A stretch of 15,788 nucleotides of DNA from Candidatus Latescibacterota bacterium (lineage in GTDB: Bacteria; Latescibacterota; UBA2968; UBA8231). Made by a program: the position numbers and the translations under genes. The notes under the pieces are model-generated. The model was not told the origin of the DNA. It made no database searches and saw only the letters and a list, made by a program, of their open reading frames with translations. The stretch is from the NCBI GenBank assembly GCA_003529325.1, contig DPVW01000137.1, forward strand, positions 1 through 15,788, given 5' to 3'. Shown here one piece after another: positions 1 to 6,476 of this stretch (positions within the stretch are counted from its first letter, which is position 1; each line of letters starts with the position of its first letter).

Positions 1-14
1 TTGATTTTAGCCAT
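1..14 (-). CDS. Start of an unidentified gene cut by the left edge
   Basis: Only the first four codons (M-A-K-I) and part of a fifth are inside the window, so no function can be assigned. The start is convincing because the minus strand carries GGAGGT seven bases upstream of the ATG, an ideal Shine-Dalgarno at ideal spacing. A long AT-rich stretch lies upstream, as expected for a promoter and leader. The strong ribosome site suggests a well-translated protein. This is a partial gene running off the left edge. Confidence 0.55.
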
Positions 15-21
15 GAGTGAT

Positions 22-27
22 ACCTCC
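22..27 (-). promoter_or_regulatory. Perfect Shine-Dalgarno GGAGGT
   Basis: The minus strand reads GGAGGT, then seven bases, then ATG at position 14. This is the best ribosome binding site in the window and the reason for calling a gene at the left edge. Confidence 0.6.
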
Positions 28-59
28 GTTGTGGGTTTAAATGGCAGAAGGACCTACGC

Positions 60-336
60 AAGATGTGTGCCAGTTGTGCTCGATGCTTTTTAATTATTGT
101 TTTTTAAGGGCTTATAAGAAGAGGGTGCGTCGGGGCTATGGCGAATTTCGATATTTAATTTTCTATAAATGAGAAAAATTATAACAAAGCCCTATTATTT
201 TCTATATAAGTAGTTGATAATTATATGTTTAATTTTATATTGTCAATATGGCAATCTTGTCGCGTATTCTCATATTGAGAATCGGGCATTTGAATTGCTC
301 ACATTGTTATGTTTTCTGCTTGCTGTATAGCCATCG
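60..336. other. AT-rich non-coding block, probable promoter/leader region
   Basis: This stretch has long runs of A and T, most extreme at about 90-250, and contrasts sharply with the GC-rich DNA to its right. No convincing coding frame is visible. It lies upstream of the left-edge minus-strand gene and downstream of the minus-strand gene ending at 337, so it probably holds the promoter and leader of the former. Many AT-rich hexamers could serve as -10 boxes, so no single promoter is called. A perfect inverted repeat at 266-282 is listed separately. Confidence 0.4.
266..282. repeat. Perfect 7-bp inverted repeat, possible operator or weak hairpin
   Basis: ATTCTCA and TGAGAAT are separated by TAT, giving two perfect 7-bp arms. 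The arms are AT-rich with no T-tract, so it is a poor intrinsic terminator. It lies about 55 bases beyond the stop of the minus-strand gene at 337-720 and upstream of the left-edge gene. Its size and symmetry suit a dimeric repressor site, but no regulator gene is seen nearby. Confidence 0.35.
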
Positions 337-720
337 CTACTTACTCACATACCGCTCGTTCATATGGCGCATTAGCTGCGCCATCTCGTATTCGCTTGCT
401 TCCAGACAATTGTCCACAATTCGTTCGACCAATTCCCGAATCTCTTCGTCGTCTTCTGGCGGCCAGGCTTCGACTTCTTCTAAGTTGTGGCATTGTGTGC
501 AGAGGAATTCGAATAGCTCTTTGGCTTCTTGCGGATCGGCACCACTTTCCTCACTCAGGGCATCGAGTACGGCAAGACGAGCTTGGTCGGTGGCTTGCTG
601 TTGTTGGCGCTCTAACTGGGCCGTTTTCTGCAAGGTCGGGGATATGGCGATTAAATCGGCGGTGACTCTCCATTGGTCGTCATCTTCGATCGGGGCGACA
701 AAAGCCGAGCGATTGGCCAT
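337..720 (-). CDS. Small acidic protein of unknown function
   Basis: The product has 127 residues and I do not recognise it. It is strongly acidic, glutamine- and glutamate-rich and predicted largely helical, with a run QQQQ near residue 40. A single CxxC pair (C-T-Q-C) sits in the second half and could bind a metal or form a disulfide. There is no signal peptide or membrane segment, so it is probably cytosolic. The ATG has only a weak GAG-type ribosome site. Base composition is lower in GC than the metabolic blocks to the right. The opposite strand also carries open frames, but their translations are serine/arginine-rich with unnatural composition, so the minus-strand reading is preferred. 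The gene is divergent from the broken gene starting near 845. Confidence 0.5.
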   Translation of the reverse strand: MANRSAFVAPIEDDDQWRVTADLIAISPTLQKTAQLERQQQQATDQARLAVLDALSEESGADPQEAKELFEFLCTQCHNLEEVEAWPPEDDEEIRELVERIVDNCLEASEYEMAQLMRHMNERYVSK

Positions 721-844
721 GCGCTCGACGGTGGAGCACCAATTGGCCGGTGTGCGCGGTGAGTTGGTCGCGATGTTGGGGGACCGCTTTACACGGGACC
801 AGTAAGTAAGTCATCGAGAAACTGGGTGCTGGCGACCCCAAGGA

Positions 845-1357
845 ATGAGCTCGATTCGCCGCATTGATGCTCAGCGTCAACGCCTTGATCGGTTCGTTGA
901 TTAAGCGCACACCCTTCCGCAAGCAAGACCGAGTGCTGAAGATCAATCTCATTGTCGAAAAGTTTTTCCGTTCGACCAAGAATGTGGAGGAAGCCCGGGG
1001 GAAGCCCAGAATTTTTTGCGGACCCGCTTGCAGAAACTCTATCCGGATATCACCGACGAAGAAGCCGCCGAGATTCAGGAGCATGGCGGTGAAGAAGTCG
1101 AGAGTCAAGGTGGTGATGAACAGCTGAGTGAAGATGAGGTCGATATGGGGGTGCAGATCGGGCGGGTTGGGATGCGGATTGGTGGCGGGATGAAGTTAGT
1201 GCCCTACAAGGTTATGCCCGATCCAGGAGAGCCCGACAAGTGGGTACTCGTTAAGAGGGATCACGAAACAGGTGAACTGATGCCGGTTATGCGCCGGGGT
1301 AATAAGCGTTTTGTCGAGAAAAATCGCGAAGGTATCTGGGAAGTGGTGGGTGGGTAA
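845..1357 (+). pseudogene. Unknown protein gene with two compensating frameshifts
   Basis: Three pieces fit together into one plausible protein of about 170 residues. The ATG at 845 opens a basic stretch ending at a TAA (902-904). Skipping one base near 902 continues in a second frame (K-R-T-P-F-R to N-V-E-E-A-R-G). Adding one G to the G5 run at 997-1001 restores the first frame (E-A-Q-N-F-L-R) down to the TAA at 1355-1357. The restored protein has a basic helical N-terminus, an acidic middle rich in Glu and Gln, and a C-terminal half with glycines and V-L-V-K-R-D-like strands. No family is recognised. The ribosome site is poor. Alternatives are a shorter gene from the TTG at 1016, sequencing indels, or chance frames. 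Confidence 0.45.
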
Positions 1358-1377
1358 TAGCATCATGGAAATATTGA

Positions 1378-1730
1378 GCTCATTGCCAGGTGGGGGTGTG
1401 GCTTGGTGTTCCATTGGATATTATAGCCGAAGCAAGTTCGTATTGGTTGCGCGACGGAAAGAGCTATTGGCGGAATCAATGGCTGAAGTATAAACTTGGG
1501 GTGGGCTGACGCCGATGCTTGTAGGATGTGTCCGGGATTCCACGGAAACGCTTTGGGCAGATGTCCTCCGGGTCCGCGGCAAGTAAGTTGCCCGCGCGAT
1601 AGTCCAAGCTATTGCCGCCGGCAAACGCAAAAGCGTTCCCGATCTATTCGCGCACCAGGCGATCAAGTTCCGCCGCCATTTTCCGCGGCTAGCACGGTTG
1701 GTCTTTCAAAGAGTGTTCCGCAGGTTCTAG
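1378..1730 (+). pseudogene. Decayed coding stretch, unidentified
   Basis: Two frames have protein-like composition. One, open from 1378, includes L-D-I-I-A-E-A-S-S-Y-W-L-R-D-G from 1414 and ends at TGA 1507-1509. A second frame continues from about 1494 (G-L-T-P-M-L-V-G-C-V-R-D-S-T-E) through an in-frame TAA after V-R-G-K to a TAG at 1728-1730. The last part is basic with F-A-H-Q-A-I-K-F-R-R. Together they suggest a former gene carrying at least one frameshift and one nonsense codon. I do not recognise the family. The whole 1358-1740 interval lacks an intact gene. Confidence 0.3.
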
Positions 1731-1740
1731 TCGTCGAGGT

Positions 1741-2481
1741 TTATTGCGCGGTGTAGCCACCGTCGACTACCAATGTTGATCCCGTAGTAAATCCAGAGAA
1801 ATCAGAGGCGAAGTAGAGTACGGCGGTGGCGAGTTCGGCCGGATCGCCCCAGCGGTCCATCGGGACTTTGGCGATCATTTCCTTGGCCTTCGACGGATCC
1901 TTGAGCAAGATCGCGTTGAGTGGGGTGGCAAAAGGGCCGGGGCAGATCGCGTTGACGGTGATGCCATGCGGCGCCCATTCGAGGGCCAGGGTCTTGGTCA
2001 GTTGGACGATGCCGCCCTTGCTCGAGGCGTAGGGCGTTCGGTCCGGGATCGAGATCGACGACAGCGTCGAACCGAGGTTGATGACGCGCCCATAACTCCG
2101 GGGTAACATGTGTCGCCCGGCAGCTCGGCAGTAGTAGAAGGGGCCACTCAGGTTGATCCCAAGGACGGTTTCCCAGGTCTCGTCGTCCATGTCGACGATG
2201 GGGGCGCGCAGGTTGACGCCGGCGTTGTTGACGAGGATGTCGATGCGACCGAAGCGGTCGATGGTGCCGGCAACGATCTCTTTGATCCGGGCGCGGTCCC
2301 TGACGTCCCCTGCCTCGGCGTGGGCGCCCTCTCCTGCGGCAGCACACGCCGCTTCGAGTTTGGCCACGTCGCGTCCCATGGCCACAACCTGTGCCCCTTC
2401 TGCGACACAGGTGGCGACGATGGCTGCTCCTGCACCGGAGCCACCGCCGGTGACGATGACGATCTGATCCTGCAGCTTCAT
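1741..2481 (-). CDS. SDR-family NAD(P)-dependent oxidoreductase
   Basis: This 246-residue protein is a classical short-chain dehydrogenase/reductase, probably cytosolic, oxidising or reducing a hydroxyl/keto group with NAD(P). Visible motifs are the dinucleotide-binding T-G-G-G-S-G-A-G at 11-18, N-N-A-G at 85-88, and the catalytic set N110, S138, Y151 and K155 (Y-A-S-S-K). P-G follows the active site and the C-terminus ends V-V-D-G-G. Arg37 after the second strand hints at NADP preference. Overall it resembles gluconate 5-dehydrogenase-like SDRs that act on sugar acids. The frame stays open 41 codons further upstream, but only the ATG at 2481 makes sense. It has GGAGAGG ahead of it, overlaps the stop of the dioxygenase gene as ATGA, and puts the nucleotide motif at the usual distance. 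It is the last gene of the first block. The substrate is not determined. Confidence 0.9.
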   Translation of the reverse strand: MKLQDQIVIVTGGGSGAGAAIVATCVAEGAQVVAMGRDVAKLEAACAAAGEGAHAEAGDVRDRARIKEIVAGTIDRFGRIDILVNNAGVNLRAPIVDMDDETWETVLGINLSGPFYYCRAAGRHMLPRSYGRVINLGSTLSSISIPDRTPYASSKGGIVQLTKTLALEWAPHGITVNAICPGPFATPLNAILLKDPSKAKEMIAKVPMDRWGDPAELATAVLYFASDFSGFTTGSTLVVDGGYTAQ

Positions 2482-3290
2482 TCCACCACTTCCTCTCCAA
2501 AGATCTGCGTTCGGTTCATGATGCGCCGCTGTTCGTCGGGGAATGCCAGGCGTCGGTGCATGGTGGGACGATTGTCCCAGATGACGAGATCGTCGACCTG
2601 CCACTCGTGGGTGAAGATGAACTGCGGCTGATCCATGTGTTCATACAACTCGTTCAGCAGGGCATCCCCGTCCTGACGTCCCATGCCATCAATGTGGCTC
2701 GTCAGATGAGGATTCACATAGAGAGACAATCGGCCCGTCTGCGGATGTTGGCGCACCACAGGATGCAATGTCGGCTCCGGTAGGTTCTGCTCATCAACAT
2801 AGTGCCGGTGTACAGCACGCAACGTGCGCAGGTAGGCCTGTTGCTGCGCCGGCAGGGCGTCGTAGGCAGCGCGACAGTCGCACCACTGTGTCTGACCCCC
2901 TTGTGTGGGAATCTCTATGGCATAGAGCAGGGAGATCGTGCCCGGTTTTGGCAGGTAGGACAGATCGGAATGAAAGTCGATCAAGTCGCTGCCGAGGGCG
3001 CCGATGGGTTCGCCATTCTCCTTGACGTTGGAGATGATGAAAATCTCCTTGACCCGACGTTCGCGTTGTTTGCGCACGTGTTCAACGGGCTCGCCAAAGC
3101 AGCGTGTGAAACGGACCTGATCGTCGTCCGTGAGCCGCTGTGCACGAAACACGAGCACACAATGGTCGAGCAAGGCCTGCTGCACGTCAGCAACCTGCCC
3201 GGCAGTCAACGGCTGCGACAGGTCGCAGCCTCCGACCTCAGCGCCCAAAGAAGCGTCGGCAGGAACGACCTGGATCGTATCCTGAATCAC
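2478..3290 (-). CDS. TauD/TfdA-family Fe(II)/2-oxoglutarate dioxygenase
   Basis: The enzyme should use Fe(II), O2 and 2-oxoglutarate to hydroxylate or cleave a small substrate, releasing succinate and CO2. Numbered from the GTG at 3290 (270 residues), the N-terminus has the family G-A-E-V-G-G-C-D-L. The iron ligands are H107 and D109 (F-H-S-D) and H245 (W-D-N-R-P-T-M-H). The 2-oxoglutarate arginine is in R-R-I-M-N-R at 255-260. Length and motif spacing match TauD and TfdA. An ATG at 3347 in the same frame would add 19 residues but overlap the upstream isomerase gene by 53 bp. The GTG starts 4 bp after that gene's stop and gives a family-like N-terminus, so it is preferred. It overlaps the SDR gene by 4 bp downstream. 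Taurine or 2,4-D specificity should not be assumed. Confidence 0.87.
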   Translation of the reverse strand: MIQDTIQVVPADASLGAEVGGCDLSQPLTAGQVADVQQALLDHCVLVFRAQRLTDDDQVRFTRCFGEPVEHVRKQRERRVKEIFIISNVKENGEPIGALGSDLIDFHSDLSYLPKPGTISLLYAIEIPTQGGQTQWCDCRAAYDALPAQQQAYLRTLRAVHRHYVDEQNLPEPTLHPVVRQHPQTGRLSLYVNPHLTSHIDGMGRQDGDALLNELYEHMDQPQFIFTHEWQVDDLVIWDNRPTMHRRLAFPDEQRRIMNRTQIFGEEVVE

Positions 3291-3294
3291 GGCG

Positions 3295-4059
3295 TCAGGC
3301 CTGTACGTTGCACGTGTCAAAGGAGGCGCGCATCGATTCGATGGCATCTGCCTTGGGTGAGTATTCGTGGCCTACAAAGCCGCAGTAGCCGCAGCGAGCG
3401 ATGGCGCGCATGACGGGCGGATAGAAGATCTCCTGTTCCTCATCGAGATCCTTGCGACCCGGATTGCCCGCCGTGTGATAGTGAGCGATCCACTGGTGAT
3501 GCTCTTCGATCGTGCGGATCAGGTCGCCCTCCATGATCTGCATGTGGTAGATATCGTAGAGCAGCTTCACCCGCGGTGAGTCGACGGCTTTGCACAACTC
3601 GACACCCCATGGCGTGCGATCGCACTGATAGTCCGGGTGATTGACCTTGCTGTTGAGCAACTCCATACACAGGTTGATGCCTTGCTGCTCGGCATACCCC
3701 TTCACGCGCAGCAAACCCTCGACACAATTGTCGAGTCCCTCCTCTTCCGACCTGCCCTCCCGATTGCCGGAGAAGGTGATCAGCGATGGGATGCCATGGT
3801 CCACGGCGAGGTCGATGTTCTGCCGTAGTTCCGCCTCGATACGGTCGTGGTTCTTCCTATTGTTGAGGCCATCGGGCAGGGAGGCGTGGCCCACGACGAT
3901 GGCGATGTCCATGCCGGCGTCCCGTACCGCCTGCCAATGCTCTTGTGGTAACATCTCGATCGAGGCGTAACCGATCTCGGCGGCGGCGGCGATAATCTCT
4001 TCCGGGGACTTGCTGCGGGCAAAGGCGCCAAAGCAGAGGGACTGGCGGATGGCGGTCAC
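3295..4059 (-). CDS. Hydroxypyruvate isomerase-like TIM-barrel sugar isomerase/epimerase
   Basis: The product has 254 residues and belongs to the xylose-isomerase-like TIM-barrel family (AP endonuclease 2 superfamily), closest in style to hydroxypyruvate isomerase. These enzymes interconvert aldose/ketose or epimeric sugars with a divalent metal. Candidate metal and catalytic residues are E133 (C-M-E-L), D169 and H172 (Y-D-I-Y-H-M-Q), H195 (H-Y-H-T-A-G-N-P-G-R) and E232 (V-G-H-E-Y). The H-T-A-G-N-P-G-R segment and the Y-D-I-Y-H-M-Q motif are characteristic of the hydroxypyruvate isomerase branch. There is no signal peptide. Its ATG overlaps the stop of the PhyH gene as ATGA, so the two are probably translationally coupled. 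A second, divergent member of the superfamily lies at 10629-11420 in the same position relative to a PhyH gene. The exact substrate is uncertain. Confidence 0.88.
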   Translation of the reverse strand: MTAIRQSLCFGAFARSKSPEEIIAAAAEIGYASIEMLPQEHWQAVRDAGMDIAIVVGHASLPDGLNNRKNHDRIEAELRQNIDLAVDHGIPSLITFSGNREGRSEEEGLDNCVEGLLRVKGYAEQQGINLCMELLNSKVNHPDYQCDRTPWGVELCKAVDSPRVKLLYDIYHMQIMEGDLIRTIEEHHQWIAHYHTAGNPGRKDLDEEQEIFYPPVMRAIARCGYCGFVGHEYSPKADAIESMRASFDTCNVQA

Positions 4060-4937
4060 GGTGTCCTTTCGGTGTCTGTGAGTCGTCCGACGACGGGGCA
4101 GAACACGGGATCGTCGTAGTGTGGTTGGCCGTCTGCGCCGCGGGTCAATTCGTCGTTGGGATGGGCGTAGAGAGTGCCGTCCGGTCGCTGGCGTTCGGTG
4201 TACTGATTGGATACTGGTTGCAGGTGCAGGGCGATGGAACGGCGCGGCTCTGCGGTGACATTCGGTGCACTGCCGTGGATCGTCTTGCAGTGGTGAAATG
4301 TGACCTGGCCACGCTTCATGACGGCTGGTGACTTGACCACCGGGGCACCCCCCGTCTGGAATTGCTTCTCGAGGCCGTCGAGATCGCTGGAGAAGAAGTT
4401 GAGATGATCATTCTCCGGCCAGTGATTAGAGCCATCGACGAAGCTGATGGTACCGATCTTTTCGTCCATGTCGGTGAAGGCTACCCAGGCGGTGAGCATC
4501 TGCGCGGAGGAACAGGTGCGCCAGTAGCCGAAATCCGTATGCCAACCTACCGCTTGCGGCGCCTCGGGCGGGGAGGGTGGTTTGTAGAGCAGCTGATCGT
4601 GCCACAAACGCACGTCCTCGCCGGCAAGCAGGGCCCCCGTTAAGCCCAATGCCGGTTTGCGCAGCAGTGCATCGAGCTCGGGCACGATGGGTGTCGTGTA
4701 GTCGTTCTTGCGCAGCTTGTCGGCTCCCGTGCCCTGATACCAGGCTAGACGGTAGCTGCGTCCATTGGGGAGGTCGATCTGCTGCTCGTCGAGACCGGCG
4801 TAGTAGCGCTCGCTGGCGTCGATGGCGCGATCCAACTCCTCGTCATCGAATAGAGGCGGCGAGACGTACCAGCCCAGTTCATGATATCTGGCGACAGCGT
4901 CTGCGTCTGGCAACAACTGCGGGTCGATGTCATTCAT
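4056..4937 (-). CDS. PhyH (phytanoyl-CoA dioxygenase) family Fe(II)/2OG oxygenase
   Basis: This 293-residue protein belongs to the PhyH superfamily of non-haem iron, 2-oxoglutarate-dependent oxygenases. Visible ligands are H133 and D135 (G-W-H-T-D-F-G) and H221 (T-I-H-G-S-A-P-N), with R232/R233 positioned to bind 2-oxoglutarate. The domain fills the whole protein and there is no signal peptide. Bacterial members hydroxylate small molecules such as ectoine, aminoethylphosphonate or natural products, and rarely act on phytanoyl-CoA. The ATG at 4937 is chosen over a TTG three codons upstream. No clear Shine-Dalgarno is seen, so translation may depend on the upstream TPR gene, whose stop lies 33 bp away. 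Its own stop overlaps the isomerase start. A second PhyH gene at 11427-12284 heads an analogous pair. Confidence 0.88.
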   Translation of the reverse strand: MNDIDPQLLPDADAVARYHELGWYVSPPLFDDEELDRAIDASERYYAGLDEQQIDLPNGRSYRLAWYQGTGADKLRKNDYTTPIVPELDALLRKPALGLTGALLAGEDVRLWHDQLLYKPPSPPEAPQAVGWHTDFGYWRTCSSAQMLTAWVAFTDMDEKIGTISFVDGSNHWPENDHLNFFSSDLDGLEKQFQTGGAPVVKSPAVMKRGQVTFHHCKTIHGSAPNVTAEPRRSIALHLQPVSNQYTERQRPDGTLYAHPNDELTRGADGQPHYDDPVFCPVVGRLTDTERTP

Positions 4938-4970
4938 GGCCAACAAGCAACGGGGGCGCAGTGGCTGGTG

Positions 4971-6158
4971 TCAATCGTGGGCTGCCGCCAGGTATTCGAG
5001 CTGAAAGCGGGCGACCTCGTCGTTGGGGTTGAAGGCGAGAATTACCTGGTAGCGATCGATCGCTGTCGCACTGTCGCCTTTGACGCGAGCGAGGCTGGCG
5101 AGACTGTGCAGCAGGTCCGGGCGGTTACCGAAGTGGTCGAGCATGGCCTGCAGGCGCAACTCGACGTCATCGAACCAGTCCGGATAGGCGGGCCCAGGCG
5201 CTGAGTGGCGGATGGCGCGACCGAGTATGCGTGCGCCGACACCGACGAGACCGAGGATGCCGCCACCCGTAGGTCCCCGACCCAGAGTGAGGTCGGGCCT
5301 GACCTTCGCCAGACCACGGGCGGTGGCCTCCATGAAGGCGGCAGCAGCCTCTTCGTGACGTCCCAACTCCAACAGCAGGACCCCACGATTGTAGTGCACG
5401 GCGTGGTTGTCGCCGTCCGTCGTCGTCAACTCGTCGTAGGCTGCCAGTTCCCCGATTTGGTCCCGGGCCTGGTCGCAGTCCTGCGCCTGGCGCTGCACTT
5501 GTCGAACCGATGCCTGGCCGGTACCGGTGACTTGTGTCGCCTCCGCCATGCGATCGTGCGGCACGAGCAGAACGATTTTTTTGTCTTCGGGGGGAGTGAA
5601 CAGCGCCGGGCGGACGATGTGCGGCACACCGGCGGCGGTGAGTCGATCGGACAGCGCCAAAATGCTGTCGGCCTCTTCGTCGTCGGTGAATGTTTTCCAG
5701 TCATCGAGGTGGTGATCCTGCCCAGCCTCGTCGAGCCAGGATTCCAGGCTCACGAACCGTTGCAGGACCCGACGGGCTGTGGCGGTACTCTCGATCAGGT
5801 AGGAGCGGCCATAACGCTCCTCTGCGTAGTGGTGCAGCACCCACCCCCAGCCTTCACGCTGCAGCACGAGGGTTTCACCGAGACAGTGCGTGAAGCTGGC
5901 GATGGCGCGACGGGGCACCTTGTCGTCAACCAGTGCTAGGGCGTCATCAATGCCGATTTCACCTTCATTGGCGGAACCGGCGCGCACCTTGACACGGTCG
6001 ATCCAGGCGGCCACTGTCGTGCCTCGCTGGGCCAACTCTCTCTGCGCCTCAAGGCGAAATGTCTCGGAATTGTCGGTACTTTCAAGGGTGAGACTACGCA
6101 CGAGATCGGCCTCGCTCATGCCCTCGCACCGTTCTCGCAGGAGCTGAAGGTCTTCCAT
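4971..6158 (-). CDS. TPR-repeat protein with DUF2007-like segment
   Basis: This 395-residue cytosolic protein has no recognisable catalytic motif. Residues 1-60 are acidic and helical. Residues about 157-210 (D-S-I-L-A-L-S-D-R-L-T-A-A-G-V-P then V-L-L-V-P) resemble the DUF2007-type 'signal transducing' fold. Residues about 251-284 and 348-381 each match a tetratricopeptide repeat, for example Y-N-R-G-V-L-L-L-E-L-G-R. Between the repeats is a glycine-rich hydrophobic segment (299-316) that could touch a membrane. The frame continues 30 codons upstream, but that part overlaps the 60-residue gene and has biased composition. The ATG at 6158, two bases after that gene's stop, is therefore taken as the start. 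Its job is probably protein-protein contact. The link to the metabolic genes downstream is positional only. Confidence 0.75.
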   Translation of the reverse strand: MEDLQLLRERCEGMSEADLVRSLTLESTDNSETFRLEAQRELAQRGTTVAAWIDRVKVRAGSANEGEIGIDDALALVDDKVPRRAIASFTHCLGETLVLQREGWGWVLHHYAEERYGRSYLIESTATARRVLQRFVSLESWLDEAGQDHHLDDWKTFTDDEEADSILALSDRLTAAGVPHIVRPALFTPPEDKKIVLLVPHDRMAEATQVTGTGQASVRQVQRQAQDCDQARDQIGELAAYDELTTTDGDNHAVHYNRGVLLLELGRHEEAAAAFMEATARGLAKVRPDLTLGRGPTGGGILGLVGVGARILGRAIRHSAPGPAYPDWFDDVELRLQAMLDHFGNRPDLLHSLASLARVKGDSATAIDRYQVILAFNPNDEVARFQLEYLAAAHD

Positions 6159-6160
6159 CG

Positions 6161-6343
6161 TTATTGTAGCGGCAGTCGGCGTCTTGGCCGATCGACCATC
6201 TCGACCCGGCCACGACGCAGGAGTCCGACCACAGCGCTCACCACCCACCAGACGAGGACGGCCACCGCCGCCAGGACGTAGGGCAAGGCCCTGGACTGTA
6301 ACAGTCCTTCCGCCTGTTCAAGAATCGTATCGAGTGTAATCAT
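6161..6343 (-). CDS. 60-residue single-pass membrane protein
   Basis: This small protein has an acidic/amphipathic N-terminus (about 1-20), one clear transmembrane helix at about 21-42 (Y-V-L-A-A-V-A-V-L-V-W-W-V-V) and an arginine-rich tail (R-R-G-R, R-P-R-R-R). By the positive-inside rule the tail should face the cytosol. No family is recognised. The next gene starts two bases after its stop, so it and the TPR protein probably form a pair, possibly a membrane anchor with a soluble partner. It is the first gene of the first minus-strand block. A TATACT sequence lies 15 bases upstream of the ATG and could be a -10 box, but no good -35 accompanies it. Confidence 0.6.
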   Translation of the reverse strand: MITLDTILEQAEGLLQSRALPYVLAAVAVLVWWVVSAVVGLLRRGRVEMVDRPRRRLPLQ

Positions 6344-6357
6344 GTGACCTGACTCTG

Positions 6358-6363
6358 AGTATA
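6358..6363 (-). promoter_or_regulatory. Possible -10 box of the first minus-strand block
   Basis: TATACT on the minus strand lies 15 bases before the ATG at 6343, inside the 133-bp divergent intergenic region (6344-6476). A convincing -35 is not seen at 16-18 bp spacing, so this is tentative. The same interval must also hold the promoter of the plus-strand quinoprotein gene, which I cannot place. Confidence 0.25.
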
Positions 6364-6462
6364 GCAGAGGGGATTCGACCCAACCACCCCAAATGGGCGA
6401 TGGCCGGGCAGGTCCTTTGGGTTATTTTCTTCTGCGTTGCACTCTCTTCAACAAACGAAACG

Positions 6463-6468
6463 TGAGGT
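6463..6468 (+). promoter_or_regulatory. Ribosome binding site deciding the GTG start of the quinoprotein
   Basis: TGAGGT nine bases before the GTG at 6477 is a good Shine-Dalgarno. It supports this GTG over the upstream in-frame ATG at 6393, because only the GTG places a signal peptide at the N-terminus. Confidence 0.55.
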
Positions 6469-6476
6469 CAGTTACA

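Noticed and set aside
248..805. Plus-strand open frame of 185 codons
   Set aside because: It lies opposite the acidic protein at 337-720; its translation is serine-, arginine- and cysteine-rich with no family resemblance, typical of an antisense shadow.
2482..2604. N-terminal extension of the SDR gene
   Set aside because: The 41 extra codons overlap the dioxygenase coding sequence, and SDRs begin just before the T-G-x-x-x-G-x-G motif, as from the ATG at 2481.
5205..5939. Plus-strand open frame of 244 codons
   Set aside because: It is entirely antisense to the TPR protein gene, which has clear repeat motifs and better composition.
6393..6476. N-terminal extension of the quinoprotein from an upstream ATG
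   Set aside because: It would bury the signal peptide behind 28 residues; the GTG at 6477 has a good ribosome site and starts directly at the signal peptide.
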